A program made the translations under genes and the position numbers. 64,000 bases of DNA from Corynebacterium sp. 122RC1. Lineage in GTDB: Bacteria > Actinomycetota > Actinomycetes > Mycobacteriales > Mycobacteriaceae. The stretch's first letter is position 1. Each line of letters opens with the position of its first letter. Below the pieces are notes generated by a model that was given only the letters and a program-made list of their open reading frames with translations, had not been told where the DNA came from and made no database searches. This document shows positions 34,149 through 42,623 of the stretch, in pieces. The stretch lies in NCBI RefSeq assembly GCF_024580955.1, contig NZ_JANIKD010000009.1, positions 29,240 to 93,239 on the forward strand. Direction: 5' to 3'.

Positions 34149-35747
34149 ATGCTCGCTAGCATGGCAATAATGGCAGGTTCTACACAGCAAGGCAGTGATG
34201 TTTTGAGTTCTCAAACTGGCACCCCAGCCCAGTCGTATTTGATGAATCGGCGCACGTTTTTTGGCCTGAGTGGAGTGGCCCTGGCTGCCACCGCACTCGC
34301 GGCGTGCAGCACGGAGGTCCCTCAAGGATGGGAGGGGGGAACCCGAGCGCTTCCCATTCCTCCAGAAATGCGCGGCACCGCAAACGGTAATCGATCCACG
34401 TTTGCCTTGGTAGCGCAGCATGGTTCCTCGGAGATCACCCCTGGTGTGAAAACTCCAACGATGGGCTTTAATGGGCCGCACCTAGGCCCCACGCTGCGCA
34501 TGAGCAGGGGAGAGCAAATAGAGATCACGGTGGAGTCTCAGCTCAAGGAAATCACCGCCGTGCACTGGCACGGCATGAAGGTACCTGCGATTGCCGACGG
34601 CGGACCGCACTCACCAATCACACCCGGCGGCACCTGGACCGCCAACTTCACGGTGGAGCAACCAGCGGCAACACTGTGGTACCACCCGCATCCACACGGC
34701 GCCACCGGGGTTCAGGCGTACCGTGGCCTGGCAGGCATGCTCATCGTTGACGATGAGGTGGAATCTGGCCTTGACCTGCCACGAACATACGGCGTTGATG
34801 ACATCCCCGTGGTTCTCCAGGACGCTAACTTCACCGCGGACGGAGCCTTTGACGAAACCCTGGACCCCAACCTGGGCCTGCAGGGCAAGGTGATCACAGT
34901 CAATGGCATTACCAACCCACACTTCGACGCCACAACGGACAAACTCCGCCTCCGCCTCATCAACGGCTCCAACATGCGTTTCCACAACGTCGGCCTGAAA
35001 AGCGGGGAGAGCTTTCAAGTCATCGCCAGCGATTCCGGGTTGCTGGAGGCGGGTATCGACGCGGAAGCTGTGGCTTTGGGTCCAGGTGAGCGCGCCGAGA
35101 TTGTGTTGCAGCTTGAACCGGGTAAGGAATACGAACTCTATTCACTTGGTTTTGAGGACCGCCTTGGCGTGCCGGACGATGAGTTCGCGCCGGACTTCCT
35201 CTTGGACACCCAAGCATTGCTACTAACCATCCGCACCGCAGACACCCTGGACGCGCGTGCGGCGGTGCCCGAAGTGCTGGACCGGGCAGCGTCGGAAATC
35301 CTGCCGGAGGCAGAAGTCGCTGAGTTACCGTTGCGTGCGTTCGTGCTCAACACCTTCCAGATCAATGGTGAAGACATGGATATGCTGCGCGTGGACGAGG
35401 TAGTGGACCACGAGGGGCCTGAGGTGTGGGAGGTGAGCAACCAGAACTCGGATTGGCTGCACAATTTCCACATCCACAACGCGCGCTTCAAGGTGCTCGC
35501 CCTGGAAGACACCACGGTGGCGATCAACGACTCCGGCTGGAAGGACACCGTGACCCTGCCGCCAAACTCGACGGTGCGCCTACTCGTGGAGTTCGGGTAT
35601 TTCCCGGATCCAAAGTGGCCGTACATGTACCACTGCCACATGCTTTTCCACGAGGACTCCGGCATGATGGGGCAATACGTTGTGGTGGAAGCAGGCCAGG
35701 AACCCGCGTTGGAAACTGATTACACCGAAGGTGAGCACCAGCACTAG
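34149..35747 (+). CDS. multicopper oxidase, exported lipoprotein
   Basis: About 532 aa. A twin-arginine signal (NRRTFFGLSGVALAATALAAC) ends in a lipobox, so it is probably Tat-exported and lipid-anchored. All four copper motifs are present: HWHG (first domain), WYHPHPHG, HNFHIHNARF, and MYHCHMLFHEDSGMM with the type 1 Cys and a Met axial ligand. This resembles CueO/laccase-type oxidases (Cu(I) or phenol oxidation). Start choices are 34149, 34161, 34170 and 34242; I use 34149, about 4 nt after the predicted transcript start from TAGGGT. It is divergent from the MFS gene. Confidence 0.88.
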   Translation: MLASMAIMAGSTQQGSDVLSSQTGTPAQSYLMNRRTFFGLSGVALAATALAACSTEVPQGWEGGTRALPIPPEMRGTANGNRSTFALVAQHGSSEITPGVKTPTMGFNGPHLGPTLRMSRGEQIEITVESQLKEITAVHWHGMKVPAIADGGPHSPITPGGTWTANFTVEQPAATLWYHPHPHGATGVQAYRGLAGMLIVDDEVESGLDLPRTYGVDDIPVVLQDANFTADGAFDETLDPNLGLQGKVITVNGITNPHFDATTDKLRLRLINGSNMRFHNVGLKSGESFQVIASDSGLLEAGIDAEAVALGPGERAEIVLQLEPGKEYELYSLGFEDRLGVPDDEFAPDFLLDTQALLLTIRTADTLDARAAVPEVLDRAASEILPEAEVAELPLRAFVLNTFQINGEDMDMLRVDEVVDHEGPEVWEVSNQNSDWLHNFHIHNARFKVLALEDTTVAINDSGWKDTVTLPPNSTVRLLVEFGYFPDPKWPYMYHCHMLFHEDSGMMGQYVVVEAGQEPALETDYTEGEHQH

Positions 35748-35826
35748 ATCCTTCTGGATGCTGCTGGCGTGGCGGGCGTGGTTGGGGCTTTGGCCTGCGA
35801 ATTGCAATCCCGCCCGCGAGATACTG

Positions 35827-35832
35827 TAAGAT
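35827..35832 (+). promoter_or_regulatory. -10 element of tRNA-Gln
   Basis: TAAGAT, preceded by TG, lies 40 nt before the tRNA 5' end. The leader between them can form GCTGTT/AACAGC. Nothing else is seen in the 125-bp gap after the multicopper oxidase. Confidence 0.5.
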
Positions 35833-35872
35833 ACGTGCTGTTGCGTTCCCCTTAATCGGCGAACAGCAGCAT

Positions 35873-35944
35873 TTCCCTGTGGTGTAATTGGCAACACTAC
35901 GGTTTTTGGTACCGTCATTCTAGGTTCGAGTCCTGGCAGGGAAG
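35873..35944 (+). tRNA. tRNA-Gln (UUG)
   Basis: A 72-nt cloverleaf. Acceptor TTCCCTG pairs with CAGGGAA, the D stem is GTGT/ACAC, and the anticodon stem ACGGT/ACCGT encloses TTTTGGT with anticodon TTG. The T arm is CTAGG-TTCGAGT-CCTGG and the discriminator is G. CCA is not encoded. Its 3' 16 bases are part of a 41-bp sequence repeated at 36596-36636. Confidence 0.93.
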
Positions 35945-35969
35945 CAACGATTTACCAGCGCAAACGCCG
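35929..35969. repeat. attachment-site-like repeat in tRNA-Gln (tRNA copy)
   Basis: Forty-one bases from AGTCCTGGCAGGGAAG to CAAACGCCG, identical to 36596-36636. The tRNA-proximal copy keeps the tRNA intact, as usual for integration at tRNA 3' ends. Confidence 0.85.
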
Positions 35970-36079
35970 AAAACAACACCCATCCCACGACAATCCCACG
36001 ACATTACCCAGCCACCGCTCTCATCTCCGCATCCAAACCCCCATTCCCAGGTCTGATTTGGCGGAGTGGCTTTAGCCGT

Positions 36080-36331
36080 TCATTGAATGAACTGCTTTCG
36101 TGCGGCAGGGTTGTTGCGTACTGGACTTCCGGGCCTGTTGGCGTGCCAGTTTTTGACTTCGTCTGCGTCCCAGAGGGGGGTTCGATTGTCTAGGTGTGCA
36201 ACTTTTTGAGGTGTGCGTCCGTTTGCTGCGTAGTTAGTCCATGTGGCTGGGGTAATTCCTATGTAGGCTGCGCATTCTTTGACTCGCCACAGTTCGCGTC
36301 CGGTGTCTTTGTCGGTGATGATGGGGCGCAT
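36080..36331 (-). CDS. small helix-turn-helix DNA-binding protein (AlpA/excisionase-like)
   Basis: An 83-aa protein: LWRVKECAAYIGITPATWTNYAANGRTPQ forms a MerR/AlpA-like helix-turn-helix near residues 15-43, followed by DNRTPLWDADEVKNWHANRPG, the usual ending of this group (the final Trp-Asp-Val block contacts DNA). Such proteins are excisionases or phage regulators. AAGGA lies 7 nt before the ATG, and the ATG overlaps the stop of the upstream small gene (TAATG). It is the only intact gene of the tRNA-Gln remnant. Confidence 0.7.
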   Translation of the reverse strand: MRPIITDKDTGRELWRVKECAAYIGITPATWTNYAANGRTPQKVAHLDNRTPLWDADEVKNWHANRPGSPVRNNPAARKQFIQ

Positions 36332-36488
36332 TAGGATTCCTTGTCTCTGATTTGTGCTGTGTAGAGGTTGTAGAGGGCAAGTCCCGTGATGGCCGCAACG
36401 AGGGGCCATATCGGGTTTGGTGTGGTGGCGTAAATTCCGGCTACGACGAGTGCGGCGATAGCGCTGACTGTGCGCCATGGGTTTTCAT
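36331..36488 (-). pseudogene. 52-aa small membrane protein with a one-base frameshift
   Basis: AAGGAG is followed by ATG (36488) but the frame closes after 15 codons. If one A is added to the AAAA run right after the ATG, the frame opens exactly to the TAA at 36331-36333 and codes for MKNPWRTVSAIAALVVAGIY, a proline bend and a second hydrophobic segment, ending QIRDKES. The fit of start, SD and coupled stop argues for a real gene with a lost base, or a sequencing error in the homopolymer. Confidence 0.5.
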
Positions 36489-36507
36489 GGCACTGCTCCT
36501 TTCGGGG

Positions 36508-36600
36508 TTATTTGCGGTGTTTGCCCTTGTATCTCGGTTTCCGGTTCTGCCAAACCTGGATGGCCTGGAGGATGACCGTGATGATTCCGAGGATTAGTCC
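36508..36600 (-). pseudogene. C-terminal fragment of a small membrane peptide cut at the att repeat
   Basis: Thirty codons read GLILGIITVILQAIQVWQNR, then a basic tail KPRYKGKHRK and TAA. The frame enters from the right-hand 41-bp repeat without a start codon, so the gene was probably severed by recombination there. Family unknown. Confidence 0.35.
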
Positions 36601-36636
36601 TGGCAGGGAAGCAACGATTTACCAGCGCAAACGCCG
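36596..36636. repeat. attachment-site-like repeat, distal copy
   Basis: Exact 41-bp copy of 35929-35969, offset 667 bp. It carries only the last 16 bases of the tRNA plus 25 bases downstream. Confidence 0.85.
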
Positions 36637-36651
36637 TTGGCTCAAGGATCC

Positions 36652-36678
36652 CGCCCCATGCCTTTGGGGCGAGGTTTT
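36652..36678 (+). terminator. rho-independent terminator after the distal att repeat
   Basis: CGCCCCA, a 6-nt loop, TGGGGCG, then AGGTTTT. It probably terminated tRNA-Gln before the element inserted. The rest of the 116-bp gap to hypD shows nothing recognisable. Confidence 0.6.
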
Positions 36679-36752
36679 GCCCATTTATTGGGTTGTGGAC
36701 GCGGGGGGAAAACGCGGTCGGGAGCCTCGGGAGCCTCAGTACCCCAATAGCT

Positions 36753-37895
36753 TCACCGTCCGAGCTGTACCGTGAGCTCACGGTCGATGCGGCCAAAGTT
36801 GTAGTAGGCGGCGCAAGCTCCCTCTGGGGACACCATGCAGGTGCCAATTGGGGTGTCCGGCGTGCAGGCGGTGCCAAACACTTTGCATTGCCACGGCTTG
36901 ATGTGGCCGGTGAGCACGGAACCGCATTCGCATGCTGGGGGATCCTCTACGCGCCTGCCGGGGACATTGAAGATGCGTTCGGCGTCGAAGTCCGCGTAGG
37001 CGTCGGCAATGCCCATCCCTGAACGTTCGAGCCAGCCGAGTCCGCGCCATTCAAAGGTGTCGCGGATTGTAAACACTTCCTCCAAAAGGGCCCGGGCGGC
37101 TTCGTTGCCCTCGGGACGCACCACCCTGGCGTATTGGTTTTGCACCGCAGCATGCCCCGCATCCACCGCGCCAGAAGTGAATTGTTCAAGCAACATGGCC
37201 GTACCCTGGAGGATGTCCAAAGGCTCGAACCCGCACACCGCAACCGGCAGGTTGAACTCTTCGGGGAGGAAATCGAATGCCTGCGTGCCCACCACGGTTG
37301 CCACGTGGCCGGGGCCGATGAATCCGTCTACTTGAGTCTTGCCGCCGTCGGCGATCGCGCGTAGCGGTGGCTCAATGGTCACATGGTTGCTGAACACACT
37401 GAAATTGCTCACCCCGCGCTGCTTGGCATACCGCAAGGTCACCGCGGTAGAAGGGGCGGTGGTTTCAAAGCCGACGGCAAAAAACACCACCTTCTTCTGT
37501 GGGTTTTCCTCGGCGATTTTTAAGCTGTCGAGTGGCGAGTACACAAAGCGGATGTCGCAGCCCTGGGCGCGGGCCTGCATGAGGGAACGCTCGGAACCGG
37601 GCACCCGCATCATGTCACCAAACGTGGTCAAAATGACCCCCGGCTGGGCGGCCAACCACAGGGCGTCGTCTACACGCCCCATGGGAATTACACACACGGG
37701 GCAGCCGGGGCCGTGCACAAAATCAATTGTGTTCGGCAGCAGGTTTTCCAGCCCGTATCGGTAAATCGTATGCGTGTGGCCGCCGCAGATTTCCATCAGC
37801 TTGATGGGGTGGGAGAGTTGTGTGGCCATGTGCTCGATGCGCTCAATGAGCTGCCTCGCGGCCTGCGGGTCACGGAACTCGTCTACGAACTTCAT
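36753..37895 (-). CDS. hypD: hydrogenase maturation factor HypD
   Basis: Protein of 380 aa, the standard length. Conserved Cys motifs: MEICGGHTHT (near 42), GPGCPVCV (near 67), and near the C-terminus the [4Fe-4S] set CECGSVLTGHIKPWQC, TACTPDTPIGTC and CAAYYNFGR. With HypC it forms the scaffold on which the Fe(CN)2CO group is built. ATG 37895 gives the usual N-terminus MKFVDEFRDP. It lies 116 bp downstream of hypC on the same strand; the gap contains GTGCAC-TTTTA-GTGCAC. Confidence 0.96.
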   Translation of the reverse strand: MKFVDEFRDPQAARQLIERIEHMATQLSHPIKLMEICGGHTHTIYRYGLENLLPNTIDFVHGPGCPVCVIPMGRVDDALWLAAQPGVILTTFGDMMRVPGSERSLMQARAQGCDIRFVYSPLDSLKIAEENPQKKVVFFAVGFETTAPSTAVTLRYAKQRGVSNFSVFSNHVTIEPPLRAIADGGKTQVDGFIGPGHVATVVGTQAFDFLPEEFNLPVAVCGFEPLDILQGTAMLLEQFTSGAVDAGHAAVQNQYARVVRPEGNEAARALLEEVFTIRDTFEWRGLGWLERSGMGIADAYADFDAERIFNVPGRRVEDPPACECGSVLTGHIKPWQCKVFGTACTPDTPIGTCMVSPEGACAAYYNFGRIDRELTVQLGR

Positions 37896-38011
37896 TGGAA
37901 TCCTTATAGTCCTCAAGTAGTTCTCAAAAGCCTTCAAACAATCAATGGGCGGTGCCCCGTCGGTGCACTTTTAGTGCACTGTTGGCGCCCCGTGTTGGGG
38001 TGAGTTGCGCA

Positions 38012-38281
38012 CTACTCAATTTGTGACTGCTTGAAAGAATCCAGCTCGTCTTCAAAGGTGTCCGCGCCGAGCTGTTTAATTTGTTGCAAAGTGAGTTGGG
38101 CTTCATCCTCATCAATCACGCTGAGGGCGAAGCCCACATGGACGAGCACCCAGTCCCCAACACTCAGATTGTCTGCCAAGAGGAGGTCCGTGGAAACTTT
38201 CCTGCTCACTCCGTCAATGCTCACGGTGGCCCGTGTTGGGTCAGAGATTTCTACTACCTGTGCAGGAACTCCAAGGCACAC
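38012..38281 (-). CDS. hypC: hydrogenase assembly chaperone HypC (first copy)
   Basis: Protein of 89 aa beginning MCLGVPAQVVEI; Cys2 is the essential iron-carrying residue. VGDWVLVHVGFALSVIDEDEA is the family core. AAGGAG lies 8 nt before the GTG start. It heads the hypC-hypD pair, divergent from hypE. A second hypC is at 50.35 kb. Confidence 0.95.
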   Translation of the reverse strand: MCLGVPAQVVEISDPTRATVSIDGVSRKVSTDLLLADNLSVGDWVLVHVGFALSVIDEDEAQLTLQQIKQLGADTFEDELDSFKQSQIE

Positions 38282-38305
38282 GGGCGAACTCCTTTATGCG
38301 ACTTT

Positions 38306-38333
38306 GCTACGTTTCCATTGCTACGTTTCCATT
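38306..38333. repeat. tandem 14-bp repeat upstream of hypC
   Basis: GCTACGTTTCCATT occurs twice head to tail, 25 bp before the hypC start, in the 299-bp hypC-hypE gap. It could bind a regulator. Apart from the hypE ribosome site AAGGAG near its right end, I see no gene or RNA in this gap. Confidence 0.5.
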
Positions 38334-38580
38334 GTTGCGAGCACCGCCCAACACCGATCAAATCGCTTGCAAAAACCGATGGCACAACGGCCAATGGCAG
38401 TAAGGCGTGCTTTCTTGAAAACTTTACTCCTCAGCATCTTCTGCGGGCACCAAAATCGCAGCCGCAACTCCCTTGCCTTATGCCTAAAACTGGGTGCCGC
38501 AAAGAAGAGCAGGATTAGCATGAAAGCTGCAAGCAAAAACTGCACCCCAAACACCGCGCCCCACGAATAAGGAGAATCCC

Positions 38581-39690
38581 GTGGAACCGAAAAACCGCTT
38601 GAATGAGGACGCCCAGCAGGTCAATAACACAATTGCGCGTGTGCGGCGCCGCGGCGGGAGGTTGAAGGATGAGTACGTTACGCTCGCCCACGGCGCCGGT
38701 GGCAAGGCTTCCGCCAGCTTGTTGCAGCACGTGTTTTTTGATGAGTACGGCAATGATCTGCTCGGCCAAGGCGGTGATTCCACCGTGTTGGACCTGGCAC
38801 TCAGCCAGCAGCAACATCCAGGTGCCAAACTGGCGTTTTCTACGGATTCCTATGTGGTCAATCCCATCGAGTTTCCCGGTGGTTCCATCGGTGAGCTGGC
38901 AATTCATGGGACCGTGAATGACCTGGCAGTGGCAGGCGCGGTGCCACAGTTCATTTCCGTGGCGTTCATTTTGGAGGAGGGGCTGCCCATTGAGACGCTG
39001 CGCAGGCTGGTCCAGCAGATGAAGCAGGCCGCGGAGACCTCCGGGGTCACAATCGCAACAGGCGATACCAAGGTGGTGCCCAAGGGCAAGGGTGACCAAG
39101 TGTATATCACCACAGCGGGCGTTGGACTGATCCCCGAGGGCCGTGAACTGGGATTTTCGCAGGTTCAGGTGGGCGATCGGATCCTGGTGTCCGGGCCAAT
39201 TGCGGACCACGGGATGAGCGTGATGATGGCCCGCGGGGACCTGGCCATTGATGCCCCCATTGAGTCTGATACCCGCGAGGTTGCCTCCCTCACTCATGCC
39301 CTCCTGCAGGCCGTCCCCAACACGCGATGGATGCGCGACGCTACCCGTGGTGGCGTTGCCACGGTGATGAATGAGCTGGCGGAAACCACCGGCCTTGGCG
39401 TGGTGCTGGAGGATGAAGCGATCCCCGTGCGCCCCATGACCCGCGCTGCCTGCGACATGCTCGGCATCGACCCCCTCTACGTTGCCAACGAGGGCACGTT
39501 CCTCGCAGTGGTTCCACAGGAGCGTGCCGACGCGGCCCAGGCCGCAGTGCAACAGGCAGGAGCGCCGGAAGCAAGGTTGATTGGCAGCATCGTGGAAAAA
39601 CCGGAGGCGTGCGTGGTGCTGGTGACCGCCTTCGGAGGCACCCGCATGGTGGACAAATTGGTGGGCGACCCACTCCCGCGCATCTGCTAA
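38581..39690 (+). CDS. hypE: hydrogenase maturation factor HypE
   Basis: PurM-like enzyme of 369 aa that dehydrates the thiocarboxamide on its own C-terminal Cys to thiocyanate, the cyanide donor. The tail PRIC supplies that Cys. Other motifs: AHGAGGKASASLLQ, DSYVVNPIEFPGGSIGELA, HGTVNDLAVAGA and RDATRGGVATV. The start is GTG after AAGGAG. About 35 residues before the common N-terminus are extra. Its stop overlaps the convergent hypF stop. Confidence 0.95.
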   Translation: MEPKNRLNEDAQQVNNTIARVRRRGGRLKDEYVTLAHGAGGKASASLLQHVFFDEYGNDLLGQGGDSTVLDLALSQQQHPGAKLAFSTDSYVVNPIEFPGGSIGELAIHGTVNDLAVAGAVPQFISVAFILEEGLPIETLRRLVQQMKQAAETSGVTIATGDTKVVPKGKGDQVYITTAGVGLIPEGRELGFSQVQVGDRILVSGPIADHGMSVMMARGDLAIDAPIESDTREVASLTHALLQAVPNTRWMRDATRGGVATVMNELAETTGLGVVLEDEAIPVRPMTRAACDMLGIDPLYVANEGTFLAVVPQERADAAQAAVQQAGAPEARLIGSIVEKPEACVVLVTAFGGTRMVDKLVGDPLPRIC

Positions 39691-42041
39691 AGCAATCGCG
39701 CCGTGGCAAGCACCGCCTGCCCATAGCTCAGCCCGCCGTCGTTCGGCGGGAGCAAGCGGTGCCGCAATAAGGTGAGCCCAAGGCGCCCAAGAAACTCCTC
39801 AAGGTCCGCCACCAAAAGCTGGTTGAGGGCGCAGCCGCCAGTGATTGCCACCACATCCGTGGCAATGTCAGCGGCCACTGCCGCGGCCTTCACCCCAAGG
39901 ATTTGGGCCAGGTGGCGGTGGAATTGCCGGGCGGCATCCGCGCGTGCGCCAACATCCCGTGCGGCCTGGTCTGAAGCGGCCATGAGCTGCGCGAAAGCCT
40001 CCTCAACGGTGCTCACCGCGTCCCAGCGGCAGCTCCCTTTGCGCGCGAGCTGTTCACACTCCATGGCCACCTGAGCCTCATAACTGACCGCACGCCCGAA
40101 GTCACCGCAACCAAGCAGCGCCCCTGCGGCGTCGAAAAGCCTGCCCAGCGAGCTTGTTGCGACGCTGAACCTCCCGCCATGTACCTGCGAGTCCACCAAC
40201 GCCAGTTCCGTTGCGTCCACCAGCTCGGCGATGCGCGGCCGGCCAAGACCCCATGCCGCGGCAGCCCCAATGGCGAGGCGCCAGGGGTGGCGCACAGCGG
40301 CGTCGCCGCCCACGATCGGGAAGTGCGGCACATGCCAGCGGCGAACCATGTTGAACTGGGCATCGGTTGCAAAAATCTCCCCGCCCCAGATGGTGGCGTC
40401 GGTACCGTACCCCGTGCCGTCCGCAGCGATCACCACGGCAGGTTGGGAAACATTGTGTTCCGCCAAGATGCTCGCCGCGTGCGCCTCGTGGTGCTGGACC
40501 TGCAGCAAGGGCACGTCAAGGTCCTCGGCAAGCCGCTGCGCCCAGGATGTGGTGGCATACCCGGGGTGCAAATCGCACACAATCGCCTCAGGGACCTGCG
40601 CACGCATGGTGCAAAGCTGCTCAAACGTGCGGCTTAAAAGTTGCTGGGCGCGTACCGACGCAGCATCCCCCACATGCGCCGAAATGTGAGCCTGGCCATG
40701 AGCCGTCAAACACACCGTGTTTTTCAACTCCCCACCAGCGGCAAATACGCTCGGAAGCTCCGCGCGCCGGGCACTCAACGTGGCGGGAAGTTTGAGCGGC
40801 AACGGCGCCATCCCACGCGACCGGCGCACCGGTGTGGTGGAGAGGTACACCGAATCTTCAATGGGCAGGTGTATTTCGCGGTCGTGGAACAAGAACGCAT
40901 CACAAAATCTGCCCAGCACCTCGCGCGCCTGCGCATTATCCGTGATCAACGGCTCGCCGCTTGGGTTGCCGCTGGTGGCAACCACCGGCGTGTCCACCAA
41001 CAAGGTATGCAGCGGGGAATAGGGCAGTACCAGGCCCAATTGCTCTAGGCCAGGTGCAACCTCCTCCGCAATCCTGAGTTTTACTTCGCTTTCCTCAATG
41101 GGGCGTTGCGGGACGATCACGATTGGGTGCGCAGGGGAGCGCAAAAGCGCGAGCTCATGCTGATCAAAGCGTGCAATTTCTTGTGCCGTTGCTTCATCGG
41201 GGACCATCACCGCAAAGGGTTTATGTGGTCGCGCCTTGCGCTGCCGCAGGCGAGCAACTGCTTCCGGGTGGGTGGCGCTAGCCATCAAATGAAACCCGCC
41301 GATACCCCGGACAGCCAGGATCTTGCCCTCTGCCAGTAGCTTTTGTGCTTCGGCGATAACTTGCTGCGGATTCCCCCGTGCTGCGCTGGGTGCTGCGGAG
41401 TTGGGGGCGTCGGCACGCTCGAGCCACATCGTGGGGCCGCAGTCGGGGCAGGAGATTGGTTGGGCGTGGAAGCGGCGGTCGTTTGGGTCGGTGTATTCGG
41501 CTTCGCACTGTGGGCACATGGGGAACACGCGCATGGTGGTGTTGGGGCGGTCATAGGGGAGATCGCGAATGATGCTGGCGCGCGGGCCACAGTTTGTGCA
41601 GGTGATGAAGGGGTAGTGGTAGCGGCGATCGCTTGGGCTGTGGAACTCCCTCATACAGTCTTCACAGGGCGCAACGTCCGGCGGGATCAGCGTGCGCGCG
41701 CCTTGGGAATGAGTGGAGGCGAGAATGCGGAACCCCAATTCTTCGGCGGCGGGTGCGATGCTGGTTTCCTGGACGTCGGAAATGAATGCGAGGGGAGGAA
41801 GAGTGCGCACAATTTCCGCAATGCACTTCTGAATCGAAGCGGCACCGCCCTGCAGCTCGACGGTCACCTCCACATCGTTGTTACTGCACCACCCACTGAG
41901 GGGATATCTGGCGGCAACCTTTGCGATGTGCGGGCGCATCCCCACGCCCTGAACCACGCCTCGCAGCAACACGCGCCGGCGTACTACAGGGCTGTCCGGC
42001 CCGGGACCGGACGCGGGCACGGTGTGGGGAAGGGGTTCCAT
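39687..42041 (-). CDS. hypF: carbamoyltransferase HypF
   Basis: Protein of 784 aa with the full HypF layout: N-terminal acylphosphatase-like domain (RGVVQGVGMRPHIAKV), two zinc-finger pairs (CEDCMREF with CTNCGPR; CPQCEAEY with CPDCGP), a YrdC-like domain (VRGIGGFHLMASATH), and a Kae1-like domain (VQHHEAHAAS, VIAADGTGYGTD, ITGGCALNQLL). It makes carbamoyl-adenylate from carbamoyl-phosphate and passes it to HypE. ATG 42041 is 8 nt after TAACAT, so the mRNA is probably leaderless. It is divergent from hypA. Confidence 0.95.
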   Translation of the reverse strand: MEPLPHTVPASGPGPDSPVVRRRVLLRGVVQGVGMRPHIAKVAARYPLSGWCSNNDVEVTVELQGGAASIQKCIAEIVRTLPPLAFISDVQETSIAPAAEELGFRILASTHSQGARTLIPPDVAPCEDCMREFHSPSDRRYHYPFITCTNCGPRASIIRDLPYDRPNTTMRVFPMCPQCEAEYTDPNDRRFHAQPISCPDCGPTMWLERADAPNSAAPSAARGNPQQVIAEAQKLLAEGKILAVRGIGGFHLMASATHPEAVARLRQRKARPHKPFAVMVPDEATAQEIARFDQHELALLRSPAHPIVIVPQRPIEESEVKLRIAEEVAPGLEQLGLVLPYSPLHTLLVDTPVVATSGNPSGEPLITDNAQAREVLGRFCDAFLFHDREIHLPIEDSVYLSTTPVRRSRGMAPLPLKLPATLSARRAELPSVFAAGGELKNTVCLTAHGQAHISAHVGDAASVRAQQLLSRTFEQLCTMRAQVPEAIVCDLHPGYATTSWAQRLAEDLDVPLLQVQHHEAHAASILAEHNVSQPAVVIAADGTGYGTDATIWGGEIFATDAQFNMVRRWHVPHFPIVGGDAAVRHPWRLAIGAAAAWGLGRPRIAELVDATELALVDSQVHGGRFSVATSSLGRLFDAAGALLGCGDFGRAVSYEAQVAMECEQLARKGSCRWDAVSTVEEAFAQLMAASDQAARDVGARADAARQFHRHLAQILGVKAAAVAADIATDVVAITGGCALNQLLVADLEEFLGRLGLTLLRHRLLPPNDGGLSYGQAVLATARLL

Positions 42042-42049
42042 AGCGCACA

Positions 42050-42055
42050 ATGTTA
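42050..42055 (-). promoter_or_regulatory. -10 of hypF (leaderless)
   Basis: TAACAT on the minus strand, 8 nt before the hypF ATG at 42041. Confidence 0.5.
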
Positions 42056-42124
42056 GTCCCCTGGACTCTGTAGAAGTGCTCGTTTGGCCGTTGCTCAGGA
42101 CGTTGGCGGAGTACCGTGAACAGT

Positions 42125-42499
42125 GTGCATGAAGTGGCGTTGAGTACCCAGCTCGCCGCGGTGGTATCCCGCGCGGCCCAAGGAAAACCTGTGCGCGTGA
42201 TTAACCTCCGCATCGGCGCCCTCCGCCAAGTTGTGCCCAGCTCAATGGAGTATGCATGGCAATTTGTTCGGGCCCGCCACGCAGACCCCGCGTTACGTGA
42301 GGCAGAGCTGCACATTGAGTGGGTGCCAGCCCAAATTCAGTGCCCACAAGGGCACGTCACGCAGCTCAGCGCCGATCAATACCTCAGCCTCACCTGCCCC
42401 GAATGCGGGGAAATTGCACAGGTAATCGCGGGGGAGGAGTTTCAAGTGCAAGAAATTGAAGTGGAAACCGCAATCGCTGGGAGAGCAGGAGGGGGATAG
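42125..42499 (+). CDS. hypA: hydrogenase nickel-insertion protein HypA (first copy)
   Basis: Protein of 124 aa. The start is set at GTG 42125 because it yields Met-His-Glu; His2 is the nickel ligand of the family. A GTG three codons earlier would hide it. The zinc site is unusual: the distal CPEC is normal, but the first CxxC reads CPQGH, so one Cys is replaced and His may be the fourth ligand. It works with HypB to load nickel into the large subunit. First gene of the rightward run into hypB. Confidence 0.88.
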   Translation: MHEVALSTQLAAVVSRAAQGKPVRVINLRIGALRQVVPSSMEYAWQFVRARHADPALREAELHIEWVPAQIQCPQGHVTQLSADQYLSLTCPECGEIAQVIAGEEFQVQEIEVETAIAGRAGGG

Positions 42500-42623
42500 C
42501 GCAGCCAGAGCTTAAAGGGTTCCGCGCGCGGCTAGTTTGCTGGGTTGCCGGCCTGTTGGGGTGCGGGCCTGTGAGAAGAGACACCGCAACATTCATACAT
42601 TCACACCATGTAAGGAGCACACC

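Larger units (their letters stand above)
35970..36636. mobile_element. 667-bp remnant of an element integrated at tRNA-Gln
   Basis: The interval between the two 41-bp repeats, counting one copy. All recognisable genes run leftward: a truncated membrane peptide, a frameshifted 52-aa membrane peptide, and an intact small DNA-binding protein. No integrase is left. Genes of this size and order resemble small genes of actinobacterial prophages or integrative elements. The rho-independent terminator right after the distal repeat is probably the original tRNA terminator. Confidence 0.75.
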
